This document shows, piece by piece, positions 1-7,787 of a stretch of DNA of 64,000 bases. Source of the DNA: Desertivirga brevis (GTDB lineage: Bacteria; Bacteroidota; Bacteroidia; Sphingobacteriales; Sphingobacteriaceae); the NCBI RefSeq assembly GCF_017355835.1, contig NZ_JAFEWF010000005.1, forward strand, positions 461,100-525,099, given 5' to 3'. The notes below the pieces were generated by a model. That model made no database searches, had not been told where the DNA came from, and saw only the letters and a list, made by a program, of their open reading frames with translations. The stretch's first letter is position 1; every line of letters starts with the position of its first letter. The position numbers were made by a program, and so were the translations under genes.

Positions 1-594
1 TTGGCTGCGAGAGATCTGGTATTAAAAACCTACGGTAGAATAGACGGTCTTGTAAATGGCGCAGGTGGGAATCGTCCAGATGGTATCCTCCAGCCTGATG
101 AAAATATTTTTAAGTTGAACGTTGACGGTATGAAAGAAGTAATGGACCTGAATCTTTGGGGTACCTTACTTCCTACGCAGGTTTTTGGAGAATCGCTTAC
201 TGAAAATGGTGGTAGCATTGTTAATATTTCTTCAATGTCTGCCCAGCGTGCTTTAAGTAAGGTAATGGGTTACAGCCTTGCAAAGGCGGCTGTTGATGCA
301 TACACCCGCTGGTTCGCGGTTGAGCTTGCTAACCGATATCAGGACAAAGTCAGGATGAACGCTATTGCCCCTGGTTTCTTCCTTACCGATCAAAACCGCG
401 CTTTATTGACTAAAGAGGATGGAGGTTATACTCAAAGAGGACAACTTGTTTTAAACCAAACACCATTTAAACGTTTCGGTCATCCTGACGAATTAATTGG
501 AGCATTAATTTGGCTGTTAAGCGATGCTTCTAAATTTGTAACAGGTACAGTTGTCAACGTGGATGGAGGCTTTATAGTGAACAGCGGCGTATAG
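1..594 (+). CDS. SDR family oxidoreductase, D-mannonate oxidoreductase-like (5' end outside window)
   Basis: The reading frame is open at base 1, so the N-terminal part with the GxxxGxG nucleotide-binding loop is missing; roughly 75-80 residues are lost compared with a usual 270-280-residue member. What remains shows the classical SDR core: LVNGAGG, the NLWG asparagine, the ISS serine, the YSLAK Tyr/Lys pair and the C-terminal GTVVNVDGG. The long insert and NGAGG style resemble the SDR-type D-mannonate (fructuronate) oxidoreductase UxuB of Firmicutes and Bacteroidota, which interconverts fructuronate and mannonate in glucuronate catabolism. That would suit the glucuronoxylan enzymes at 42-48 kb. 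Substrate is inferred; the SDR family call is firm. Confidence 0.82.
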   Translation: MAARDLVLKTYGRIDGLVNGAGGNRPDGILQPDENIFKLNVDGMKEVMDLNLWGTLLPTQVFGESLTENGGSIVNISSMSAQRALSKVMGYSLAKAAVDAYTRWFAVELANRYQDKVRMNAIAPGFFLTDQNRALLTKEDGGYTQRGQLVLNQTPFKRFGHPDELIGALIWLLSDASKFVTGTVVNVDGGFIVNSGV

Positions 595-620
595 GTTGAT
601 CATTAAGTTTCTAACTTTAG

Positions 621-650
621 GGCTCGTATAGATTTCAAAGCATACGAGCC
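621..650 (+). terminator. hairpin after the SDR gene
   Basis: Perfect 9-bp stem GGCTCGTAT/ATACGAGCC with a 12-base loop, 24 bases after the SDR stop. The tail (ttgctattt) is U-rich but not a clean run, so efficiency is uncertain. Confidence 0.55.
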
Positions 651-718
651 TTGCTATTTATGCACAGGAGGCAAAAATAGTTTCAATACAGCCATTCCTT
701 TTCTATTTTTGATGGCTT

Positions 719-1081
719 ATGCCAATTACCCAGAGAGTAGCCCTTGAAGGCGTTCGTTTTTTTGCATTTCATGGTTTTTATCCCGAAGAGCAGTTGATAG
801 GAAATGAGTTCATCTTAGATCTTATTACAGAGATGGAGGTCACTGATGATGGAGGGGATGATCTTAAGAATACAGTTAACTATGAGCGGTTATTTGAAAT
901 AGCCAAATCTGAAATGAAGCAAACCCGGAAGCTTCTTGAAACGGTAGCACATGGAATACTAAGGCAGGTTATCGTTGAGTTTCCCTTTGTTACTAAAGCG
1001 GAAGTCTCAATCCGGAAGATGTGTTTACCCATGGGCGCTGAAATCAAGAACTCTTTGATCCAACTATCATACAGCAAATAA
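719..1081 (+). CDS. folB: dihydroneopterin aldolase FolB
   Basis: A 120-residue protein of normal FolB length. It converts 7,8-dihydroneopterin to 6-hydroxymethyl-dihydropterin and glycolaldehyde in folate synthesis and acts in the cytosol as an octamer. Visible family features are the start VALEGVRFFAFHGFYPEE (the FHG motif with catalytic Glu in the following segment), the NTVNYERLFE stretch that contributes to the pterin site, the LLETVAHGI helix with its Glu, and the C-terminal VSIRKMCLPM strand. The gene follows a hairpin and stands alone; no other folate genes lie nearby. The ATG at 719 directly precedes the conserved N-terminal strand. Confidence 0.93.
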   Translation: MPITQRVALEGVRFFAFHGFYPEEQLIGNEFILDLITEMEVTDDGGDDLKNTVNYERLFEIAKSEMKQTRKLLETVAHGILRQVIVEFPFVTKAEVSIRKMCLPMGAEIKNSLIQLSYSK

Positions 1082-1245
1082 TCTTAATCTTCCTGTATAG
1101 GTGCAATCCTTTTATTCAGATCCTTCTTTCTTCAGGGGAAATGTAGGTTTATGAATAACTATGGATGACGTGAAGCCGTATACATAATCGGGGAAAAGGG
1201 GCGGATATTAGCTTATTCTGTTTATACCAATTATAATCTAACGAA

Positions 1246-1887
1246 ATGGAATTTCAATTTGAATATCATGATCTACTAAGGATACTGATCTCTATAGCAT
1301 GCGGAAGCATTATTGGCTTTGAGAGAGAGTATAAAAATAAAAATGCCGGGTTCAGAACTTTGATTTTAATATGTTTGGGCTCCACCATTTTCACCATAGT
1401 TTCCCAAAGGAGTTCCAATACGAGCGATGACCGGATTGCTGCTAATATTATTACAGGGATAGGTTTTATCGGCGCGGGCGTAATATTCAAGGATGGGCTA
1501 TCGGTTAAAGGTTTGACAACTGCAGCGGTAATCTGGGTCGTTGCTGCCCTTGGAATGGTAATAGGAACTTTCCATTATTCCCTATCTATCATACTAACCC
1601 TAATTGTGCTGGTTATCCTTTCTCTTTTCAATAAGATTGAAATGCTAATAGATTTCCTCCATCACCAAAGGAAATTCAAAGTGATTTTTATCGATGAGAG
1701 CATGTCTCATCTTGAGTCGCTGGACAAGGAGGCCGTACAGAGAGGATTGCAGTTCAGGCAGATTCAACTTACCAAATGCAATAATAAGATCCATCTTGTT
1801 TTTGAAGTATCAGGACGGAAGAAACTGCTAGCCGACTTTAATCGTTACTTGATTGAATCGCATCACATTGCAGATGTAATGATTTAA
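1246..1887 (+). CDS. MgtC/SapB family membrane protein
   Basis: A 213-residue protein with an MgtC-type N-terminal half of about four transmembrane helices (residues 8-135) and a soluble C-terminal tail. Family signatures are GSIIGFEREYKNKNAGFRT near residue 20, the conserved GIGFIGAGVIFKDG at about residue 70, and KGLTTAAVIWVVAALGM. MgtC-like proteins are linked to survival in low Mg2+, acid stress and virulence, and in characterised cases act by modulating the F-type ATPase; the role here is not known. The hydrophilic C-terminal region (145-213) is ACT-like in length but I cannot confirm its fold. The gene is monocistronic and convergent with the TlpA-like gene. Confidence 0.88.
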   Translation: MEFQFEYHDLLRILISIACGSIIGFEREYKNKNAGFRTLILICLGSTIFTIVSQRSSNTSDDRIAANIITGIGFIGAGVIFKDGLSVKGLTTAAVIWVVAALGMVIGTFHYSLSIILTLIVLVILSLFNKIEMLIDFLHHQRKFKVIFIDESMSHLESLDKEAVQRGLQFRQIQLTKCNNKIHLVFEVSGRKKLLADFNRYLIESHHIADVMI

Positions 1888-1918
1888 ATAGGAGAGTACG
1901 ATATACTACATCAAAACC

Positions 1919-3412
1919 TCATTTTGAAGAACAAGTTGCACAAGATGAAAGGTTGTTCAATAGCAACTTATCAAGTATTTGCTGAAGCTTTGGATTAGAA
2001 GGACGAGGCGCGTTACTGTCTACAATTCTACCATCCGGATCAATCAAAACAAAACGAGGTATGGTGTTAATACCAAAGGCCTGAATAAAGTCTGATCTAA
2101 AGTCCCGGTCTGCTATTAGTTGCGTACCAGGGAGGTTCTGTTCCTTAACGAATTGCAACCAACGTTCGCGGTGCGCCTGCATGTCTACTGACACACTAAC
2201 AAACCTTATGTTTTGATGCTGGTAGCGCTGCTCAATTTCTTTTAAATAAGGCAGTTCTTGCTTACAAGGGCTGCACCAAGTTGCCCATACATCGAGGAAT
2301 ACATAACTTCCCCTAAAGTTACTTAAGGATACAGTATGGTTGGTTTGATCTTTATAACTAAATAAAGGAGCTTCCGAACCGGGACTAACAAGTTTCAATT
2401 TATCGTATCTCAACTGGACCAGCTCCCTGTATCCAGGATCTTTTGCTACACTTAAATAATCCTTCAAATACTTATCGTCGTTAATACTTCCACAGATCAA
2501 TTGTAAAGTATTTTGAAACAATAACTCTTCCTTAATCGGACCATCGGCAAAATCGCGTTGAACAATGTCCCTTTTTAACTCAAATGAACTTTTACTTTTG
2601 AAATAGGGCGATTTTACTAACTCTGCAGTGCGCAGGGCATCGAGCCGAACTGAAATGAGGGATTTATAATAGGGAGAGAATGAATACAATTCCCCATTAT
2701 TCAAGTCAAAATCCTCCCAAACCATGGCCTGAAGTTCTGCAATTTTTTCTAGAGGGAGACGCCGCACATAAATGGCTTTAGCAGCTGGAAGTAAGATTTC
2801 TGGCAAATCGCTTCCCGGCTTCAAAGATTGAGCAAGCTTATAATACTCGTCTTCTCTGACTGGGTCGATTCCGTATCTTTTTAGATAATCGTGTATGAAG
2901 TATTTAATAGTATAGTCGACATGGTCTTGTTGGGATTTGAAAAATTTGCTGCCGAATCCTTGCTTTGACAACAGAGAAAAAGCCTGATCTTTAAATTGCT
3001 TGGTAAGCTGTATAAAATCTTCGGGTTCAATAAGATTGAATTCTTTTTGAAGATGTCCGTTGCTAACAGGGAAAATTTTTTGAATAAGATAATTGATGTT
3101 CGCCTGAGCATTATTTTCCAATTCTCCCGGCCCCTGCAGATGAAGTTCGTTCAATTTTCCCTCTAAAACAAGATTCATTCCCGGGCCCAAATACAGTTGA
3201 ATGTCCTTATCTATCGTGTAATAAGCACTGTCCAACTCTCCGCTAAACACAAAGTTACCTTTAGCATCAAAATACAAAGGCGCTTTCAATTGCTTGCTGT
3301 TTTCAAGGAGTACAGTTTTTCCTGCAAATTCAGGAAGCCTACCCTTAAGAAAAACATTTTTCTGAGCATGCACAGCAAAGGGAATACACAGAAGTGAGAG
3401 AGTTTTTTTCAT
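1919..3412 (-). CDS. TlpA-family thiol-disulfide oxidoreductase with long N-terminal domain
   Basis: A 497-residue secreted protein. The N-terminus carries a short signal sequence (MKKTLSLLCIPFAVHA). Residues 20-340 form a beta-rich then helical region like the N-terminal DUF4369-type part of Bacteroidota TlpA proteins. The C-terminal 140 residues are a TlpA/ResA thioredoxin domain with the active site WATWCSPCKQE at about residue 380 and the cis-proline loop TIPRFVLID. It probably reduces periplasmic or surface disulfides, but the partner is unknown. The tail carries a separate CATC pair (LSSCATCSSK), which could bind metal or form an extra disulfide. The upstream region holds the DnaA-box cluster. 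Confidence 0.88.
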   Translation of the reverse strand: MKKTLSLLCIPFAVHAQKNVFLKGRLPEFAGKTVLLENSKQLKAPLYFDAKGNFVFSGELDSAYYTIDKDIQLYLGPGMNLVLEGKLNELHLQGPGELENNAQANINYLIQKIFPVSNGHLQKEFNLIEPEDFIQLTKQFKDQAFSLLSKQGFGSKFFKSQQDHVDYTIKYFIHDYLKRYGIDPVREDEYYKLAQSLKPGSDLPEILLPAAKAIYVRRLPLEKIAELQAMVWEDFDLNNGELYSFSPYYKSLISVRLDALRTAELVKSPYFKSKSSFELKRDIVQRDFADGPIKEELLFQNTLQLICGSINDDKYLKDYLSVAKDPGYRELVQLRYDKLKLVSPGSEAPLFSYKDQTNHTVSLSNFRGSYVFLDVWATWCSPCKQELPYLKEIEQRYQHQNIRFVSVSVDMQAHRERWLQFVKEQNLPGTQLIADRDFRSDFIQAFGINTIPRFVLIDPDGRIVDSNAPRPSNPKLQQILDKLLLNNLSSCATCSSK

Positions 3413-3493
3413 TGCGGTTTAAGTACTACATCATATTTTATAAAATTCAGCATTTGTTACTGTATATTTAATTTTAGGTTACATACTGAAGAG

Positions 3494-3669
3494 TGTGAAT
3501 AAGGTGTTAAAAAGCGTGGATAAGTGCGCCCTGAATGTGGATAAGTGAACGAATTTAAGAACTAAAGTTTTAAATAACTGAAAATGAGCCTCTATTGATA
3601 ATAATACAAAAGCAGCCAGACGGATAAATTGTGGAAAAGTGCAGAATATTAAATCAAAATAGTGGAAAA
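3494..3669. other. phased DnaA-box cluster, candidate chromosomal origin (oriC)
   Basis: The 396-bp gap between two minus-strand genes holds five sites like the DnaA box TTATNCACA, all in one orientation (shown here as the + strand complement). TGTGAATAA lies at 3494-3502, CGTGGATAA at 3515-3523, TGTGGATAA at 3536-3544 (perfect), TGTGGAAAA at 3630-3638 and AGTGGAAAA at 3661-3669. The first three start exactly 21 bp apart, two helical turns, as expected for co-operative DnaA loading. AT-rich DNA flanks the array (3421-3480 and 3545-3610), which could serve as the unwinding element. dnaA is not nearby, which is common in Bacteroidota. Isolated boxes also occur at 17.9 and 34.7 kb, so only the clustering is informative. 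Confidence 0.5.
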
Positions 3670-3808
3670 AAAGTTTCCTGGAAAAGAAGTTGGATAAAGA
3701 ATTCATTACGGGGTTTGTGCCAAAGATTCTGCCATAGTGAGGTTATTGCAGTTTCCGGAAAAAACCAGGCATATACGAGCGCAAAGTCCTATATACCTGA
3801 TTGATACT

Positions 3809-4039
3809 TTAAGAATTATCCTCTTTATCTCCTTGATCGGTGCGAGTCACAGGTGGTGAGCCTACCTCTCCGGCCGCTTTATCATCCCCGCCTTGAGGCT
3901 TTAACTGCTCTAGCTGGTCTTCATTCTTAGCACCACTCCTTATCGCATTCTTTTCGTCATCGGTAGGCAAATGAGGATCTGGTTTGCCTTTATCAGGTTG
4001 CCCTGGAATATTATACTGCTCTCCATCTTGCTTTTTCAT
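3809..4039 (-). CDS. small hydrophilic, probably disordered protein
   Basis: A 76-residue protein from the ATG at 4039; an in-frame GTG three codons earlier is less likely. It is rich in Asp, Glu, Lys, Gly, Pro and Gln (for example QPDKGKPDPHLPTDDEKN) with no hydrophobic segment, signal peptide or cysteine, so it is predicted to be disordered and cytosolic. I recognise no family. Such short acidic proteins are common in Sphingobacteriaceae and some are stress-linked, but nothing here proves a function. Confidence 0.6.
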   Translation of the reverse strand: MKKQDGEQYNIPGQPDKGKPDPHLPTDDEKNAIRSGAKNEDQLEQLKPQGGDDKAAGEVGSPPVTRTDQGDKEDNS

Positions 4040-4161
4040 ACATATCACTTTTCTGCTTCAACAAGCCGCCCTGAGCTTTGTTGAGTTTTTTTTCAGAAGT
4101 GCCGTTCTGAAACAATCTTAAAAAAAAGAGGGTTTAGTCTTAACATCACCCATATTAGCAA

Positions 4162-4635
4162 ATGCAGAAAGACACTTTAGCACTAGAGAAAGACCTTGCC
4201 ATCGAAAAGAAAGAATGGCCAATACTAAGAGCGGGATGGATATTTATGGGATTGATAGTAGCAGGAGGCGCCATGGGTCTATTTGGAGGGGGCTTTTTAA
4301 GTCACACAAGAGTAAGCCACGCAGGTCTATCAATACAATACGACAAATTGTTACGGTATTCACTAAGTTCCAAAATAATTATTGAAGCCAACAAGCTCAG
4401 TAAAGACTCTTCGATCTTGGTAAATTCTGATTACACAAAAAAGATTAAAATAGAAGAGGTGACACCGGAGCCTGAATCAGTAAAACTAGAGGGTCAAAAG
4501 ATCAGATACAAGTTTCACTCCCGAAGAAGCGACAATATAGTTTTTTACTTAAAACCCATAGGACGCGGAGAGCAACGATTGTTATTGGAGTTTAACGGCT
4601 TCAAACTTGACATTCACCAATTTATTTTTTTCTGA
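4162..4635 (+). CDS. conserved-type membrane-anchored protein of unknown function, partner of the DUF421 gene
   Basis: A 157-residue protein with a cytosolic N-terminal stretch (about 25 residues), one Gly-rich transmembrane helix (GWIFMGLIVAGGAMGLFGGG, about 25-45) and a C-terminal domain of about 110 residues predicted to be beta-rich and outside the cytoplasm. Its TGA overlaps the ATG of the DUF421 gene by one base, so the two are translationally coupled and probably work in one membrane complex. I recognise no named domain. Confidence 0.72.
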   Translation: MQKDTLALEKDLAIEKKEWPILRAGWIFMGLIVAGGAMGLFGGGFLSHTRVSHAGLSIQYDKLLRYSLSSKIIIEANKLSKDSSILVNSDYTKKIKIEEVTPEPESVKLEGQKIRYKFHSRRSDNIVFYLKPIGRGEQRLLLEFNGFKLDIHQFIFF

Positions 4636-5078
4636 TGGAATCCATAGTATTTAGATCTGCATTTATATATGTCGCTGTTTTCCTAATCCTGAGACTAGGC
4701 GGCAAAAGAACAGTGGGAGAAATGACCACTTTTGATCTTGTCTTGTTATTGATAATAAGTGAGGCTATTCAACAATCTCTGATAGATGATGATAATTCTA
4801 TTACTGGTGGCCTCCTTGCCATAACCACACTTGTTTTTATTGATATTATGGTATCCTTGATTTCGAACCGCTTTTCTAAGGTCGATAAAATTTTGAACGG
4901 AGTTCCGCTGATTATATTAAAGGATGGCAAACCTTTATTAGAGCGAATAAAGAAATCAAGATTGCAAGTTGAGGACATCCTTGAGGCGGCAAGAAAAATG
5001 CAGGGTATAGATTCCCTCGATAAAATAAAATATGCTGTTCTTGAAAAAGACGGTACGATAAGTATTATTCCTATTTAG
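4635..5078 (+). CDS. DUF421 (YetF-like) membrane protein
   Basis: A 147-residue protein with three hydrophobic N-terminal helices and a small soluble C-terminal DUF421 domain. Diagnostic stretches are FLILRLGGKRTVGEMTTFDL and LLLIISEAIQQSLID near residues 15-50, and the C-terminal NGVPLIILKDGKPL followed by RLQVEDILEAAR. The YetF family occurs widely in spore-formers and Bacteroidota; its biochemical role is unsettled. It is translationally coupled to the gene before it and is followed after 14 bases by a small gene, giving a likely three-gene operon. Confidence 0.85.
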   Translation: MESIVFRSAFIYVAVFLILRLGGKRTVGEMTTFDLVLLLIISEAIQQSLIDDDNSITGGLLAITTLVFIDIMVSLISNRFSKVDKILNGVPLIILKDGKPLLERIKKSRLQVEDILEAARKMQGIDSLDKIKYAVLEKDGTISIIPI

Positions 5079-5092
5079 AAACAAAAAGAAAC

Positions 5093-5284
5093 ATGACTTC
5101 CACTTTTTTTACAGTATTAATAGACAATAAACCAACAAGATTTGAGAAACAAAGAGTAATAGCTATAGAGCCTTACGAATTTGGGACAAAAATCATATTT
5201 GAAGCCTCACATACCGAAGAAGAACCTATAATATACTTCACAAATGAACCATATGACGATGTTTACAAGTCATATCTTGGTTGA
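5093..5284 (+). CDS. small hypothetical protein, third gene of the DUF421 unit
   Basis: A 63-residue protein with mixed charge, no signal and no membrane helix. The pattern (TFFTVLIDNKP, then KIIFEASHTEEEPIIYFTNE) suggests a small all-beta fold, but I recognise no family. It starts 14 bases after the DUF421 stop and its codon use matches its neighbours, which supports a real gene. Confidence 0.55.
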   Translation: MTSTFFTVLIDNKPTRFEKQRVIAIEPYEFGTKIIFEASHTEEEPIIYFTNEPYDDVYKSYLG

Positions 5285-5518
5285 AACTTATAGAACATAG
5301 GAACATCTTCCTTTTCTCGCGCCGATTGAGACATGAATAACTAAAATCTATACACAAATTCACCTTTTAAAACACAAAAGGAAAACTTTTAAGTAAAAAT
5401 TGACTTAAAAGAAGCATTTTTTTTAATGCTTTAATCAATTTTAACCCGTTTTTGTTTGTAATTATAAAATAAATTACCACTTTTATTTCTAATTACATTA
5501 AACATTAACAAAGTTAAG

Positions 5519-6826
5519 ATGAAAAAAGTATTACCTTTTCTATTATTACTCGTTGTTGTAGCGCTTGGGTTAGCATTTCCTTCGGTCGAAGCCGCAAATG
5601 TTGCCGATAGCAAAATCGACACCGGAGACACGGCATGGTTACTGGTGTCAACAGCTCTGGTTTTATTAATGACTCCAGGCCTCGCGTACTTTTATGGTGG
5701 AATGGTTCGCAAAAAGAATGTTATTTCGACAATGCTCCAGAGCTTGGTATGTATGGGTCTGATAACAGTCCTATGGGTTGTTTTCGGATTTAGCTTAGCC
5801 TTTGGAGATGACATAGGCGGAATAATTGGTAATCCAGGTACGTTTTTCATGATGAAAGGTATGATAGGAAATGCAGTTTGGTCTCTGGCTCCAACTATCC
5901 CTTTGGTTTTGTTCGCAATGTTCCAATTAAAGTTTGCGGTTATTACGCCAGCATTAATTACAGGTGCATTTGCAGAGCGTATCAAATTCAATTCTTATCT
6001 TATTTTCATAACCTTGTTTATGATCCTTATTTATGCACCTTTAGCTCATGCAACCTGGCATCCTAACGGACTACTGTTCAACCTTGGAGTTCTTGACTTT
6101 GCTGGTGGTACAGTAGTGCATATGTCTGCAGGATGGGCTGCACTTGCTTCAGCATTATTCCTTAAGGGCCGGACAAAAGCAGAGCACACGCCTGCAAGGG
6201 TAAGTTATGTAATCCTGGGTACTGGCTTGTTATGGTTCGGTTGGTTCGGTTTCAATGCGGGCTCTGCTGTAGGCGCCGGTACTTTGGCTGCTACAGCTCT
6301 GGCAACCACAACCACAGCTTCTGCAGCTGCTGCTATGGCCTGGGTATTTTTTGATATGTTCAGGGGCAAAAAGCCATCTGCTATGGGTGCATGTATCGGG
6401 GCAGTTGTTGGTTTAGTAGCAATTACACCTGCTGCAGGATTCGTAACGGTATCACATTCTTTAGTAATTGGTATAGTTGCAGCGGTTATAAGTAACCTGG
6501 TAGTAATCTGGCGCTCTCGCACCAAAATAGACGACACTCTTGATGTATTTCCTTGTCACGGTGTTGGAGGTATGGTAGGTATGCTAATGACTGGTATTTT
6601 TGCCAATCAAACAGTTAACGCCGCAAACACCACAGGTAACGGCTTATTCTATGGTGAAACTAAACTATTTATGGTTCACTTAATGGCGCTTGTTGGAGTT
6701 TCAATTTTTGCATTTGTTGGTTCTTATCTTTTATTGTTGATTACCAATGCGATCAGCCCTCTCCGGGTAACATCAGAAGAAGAAGAAATCGGTCTTGACA
6801 TCAGTCAGCACGACGAAGAATTATAA
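5519..6826 (+). CDS. amtB: ammonium transporter, Amt/MEP/Rh family
   Basis: A 435-residue protein with an N-terminal signal sequence (LLLLVVVALGLAFPSVEA) and the eleven-helix Amt core. Family signatures are DTAWLLVSTALVLLMTPGLA near residue 38, FYGGMVRKKN, the pore stretch GVLDFAGGTVVHMSAGWAAL with the first pore histidine, FGWFGFNAGSA, and DVFPCHGVGGMVGMLMTGIF with the second. It conducts NH3/NH4+ across the inner membrane as a trimer. No glnK or glnB gene lies beside it, which is unusual because the pair is often co-transcribed. A strong terminator follows. Confidence 0.96.
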   Translation: MKKVLPFLLLLVVVALGLAFPSVEAANVADSKIDTGDTAWLLVSTALVLLMTPGLAYFYGGMVRKKNVISTMLQSLVCMGLITVLWVVFGFSLAFGDDIGGIIGNPGTFFMMKGMIGNAVWSLAPTIPLVLFAMFQLKFAVITPALITGAFAERIKFNSYLIFITLFMILIYAPLAHATWHPNGLLFNLGVLDFAGGTVVHMSAGWAALASALFLKGRTKAEHTPARVSYVILGTGLLWFGWFGFNAGSAVGAGTLAATALATTTTASAAAAMAWVFFDMFRGKKPSAMGACIGAVVGLVAITPAAGFVTVSHSLVIGIVAAVISNLVVIWRSRTKIDDTLDVFPCHGVGGMVGMLMTGIFANQTVNAANTTGNGLFYGETKLFMVHLMALVGVSIFAFVGSYLLLLITNAISPLRVTSEEEEIGLDISQHDEEL

Positions 6827-6847
6827 TGGTAAATCGTTCTTTTTATT

Positions 6848-6874
6848 AAACCCGCCTCATGCGGGTTTTTTTTT
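6848..6874 (+). terminator. Rho-independent terminator of amtB
   Basis: Stem AAACCCGC/GCGGGTTT with loop CTCAT followed by a run of nine or more T, 22 bases after the amtB stop. The rest of the gap up to 7170 holds no gene I can support. Confidence 0.88.
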
Positions 6875-7170
6875 GATTTCAGTTCTTTTAATCTTTTGGA
6901 TGAATATTTATTTAAACCCTTATAAAATAAGGAGAAGACTGGAAATGATGATGGCTTTACTCCTTAGTAACATCAGGGCAGGACATATACAGGTTAAGCT
7001 ACCCGGCCACCCATACGTAGTGCTCACTTAGAATCCCTTTATCACAAGATCCTTACTCAAATTACATCTTCAAGTCTACATTTACCATAAAACCCTTTTG
7101 TTGCTTTTAAATAATTTTCAAACCTTTGGACTTTTATTTACTTAATTGTTGTAATTCAAAAAAGATAGAA

Positions 7171-7728
7171 ATGTCAGAAGCAGCGTTTACTAGAAAAATG
7201 ACCGCAATGGCGATTATTGGGTCGTCATTATTAGCCTTTTCTTGTTCCAGTTTAAAAGGTGGAAGCACAAGAGAGGCAAGAGCTACAATAAATTCAACGA
7301 AGCAAGAGGTACCAGGAAGTGGATCAATAACCTTCGTTCAAAAACAGAATGAGGTTGAGATGAAGTTAGAAATTAATTTCCCTGCAAAAGCGAATAAAAC
7401 AGTTGCGGTTCATATTCACGAACATGGCGACTGCGGAAATCAAGGGAACGATGCACACGGTCACTGGAACCCAACGAATAGCAAACATGGAAAGTGGGGA
7501 AGTGGTGAGTATCATTTGGGAGATATCGGGAATGTGCAGCTGGATGCAGCTGGAAAGGGATCGTTATCGATTAAGACCGATAAATGGTCTGTTGGTACCG
7601 GAAATTCTAATGATGTAGCCGGTAGGGGATTGATTGTCCATGATGGAACAGACGATTATGTAACCCAACCAACCGGAAACGCCGGATCAAGAATTGGCTG
7701 TGGCGTAATTGAAGTGGCCAAGAAATAA
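7171..7728 (+). CDS. sodC: Cu-Zn superoxide dismutase, predicted lipoprotein
   Basis: A 185-residue protein that disproportionates superoxide in the cell envelope. The lipobox LAFSC gives a lipid-anchored product after about 31 residues. Metal ligands are visible: HIHEHGDCGN (two copper His and the disulfide Cys), HGHWNP and HGKWGSGEYHLGD (bridging and zinc His plus zinc Asp), GLIVHDGTDD (last copper His) and GSRIGCGVI (second disulfide Cys). I chose the ATG at 7171 because a promoter-like site (TTTG, 20 bases, AACCTTTG) lies around 7098-7129, so an earlier in-frame start at 7126 would fall within or ahead of it. A hairpin closes the gene. Confidence 0.94.
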   Translation: MSEAAFTRKMTAMAIIGSSLLAFSCSSLKGGSTREARATINSTKQEVPGSGSITFVQKQNEVEMKLEINFPAKANKTVAVHIHEHGDCGNQGNDAHGHWNPTNSKHGKWGSGEYHLGDIGNVQLDAAGKGSLSIKTDKWSVGTGNSNDVAGRGLIVHDGTDDYVTQPTGNAGSRIGCGVIEVAKK

Positions 7729-7762
7729 CAAGAAAGGGTTCCCATTGGAACCCTTTCTTGTT
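7727..7762. terminator. bidirectional terminator between sodC and the TPR kinase-like gene
   Basis: Perfect 16-bp inverted repeat AACAAGAAAGGGTTCC/GGAACCCTTTCTTGTT with a CATT loop between two convergent genes; the stem's own A/T-rich ends supply a weak U-tail on both strands. Confidence 0.82.
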
Positions 7763-7787
7763 ATCAAATATCGTGTGGGACCTCCTA

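Noticed and set aside
3479..3706. Minus-strand 75-residue frame across the DnaA boxes
   Set aside because: Phe/Leu-rich translation of AT-rich repeats with no domain or start signal; the phased boxes explain the sequence better.
6900..7031. 43-residue frame after the amtB terminator
   Set aside because: No promoter, no recognisable protein pattern, and located in a gap that also shows no conservation-like features.
7126..7170. Earlier start of the superoxide dismutase
   Set aside because: It would place the start in or before the likely promoter and would put a non-signal stretch ahead of a good lipoprotein signal.
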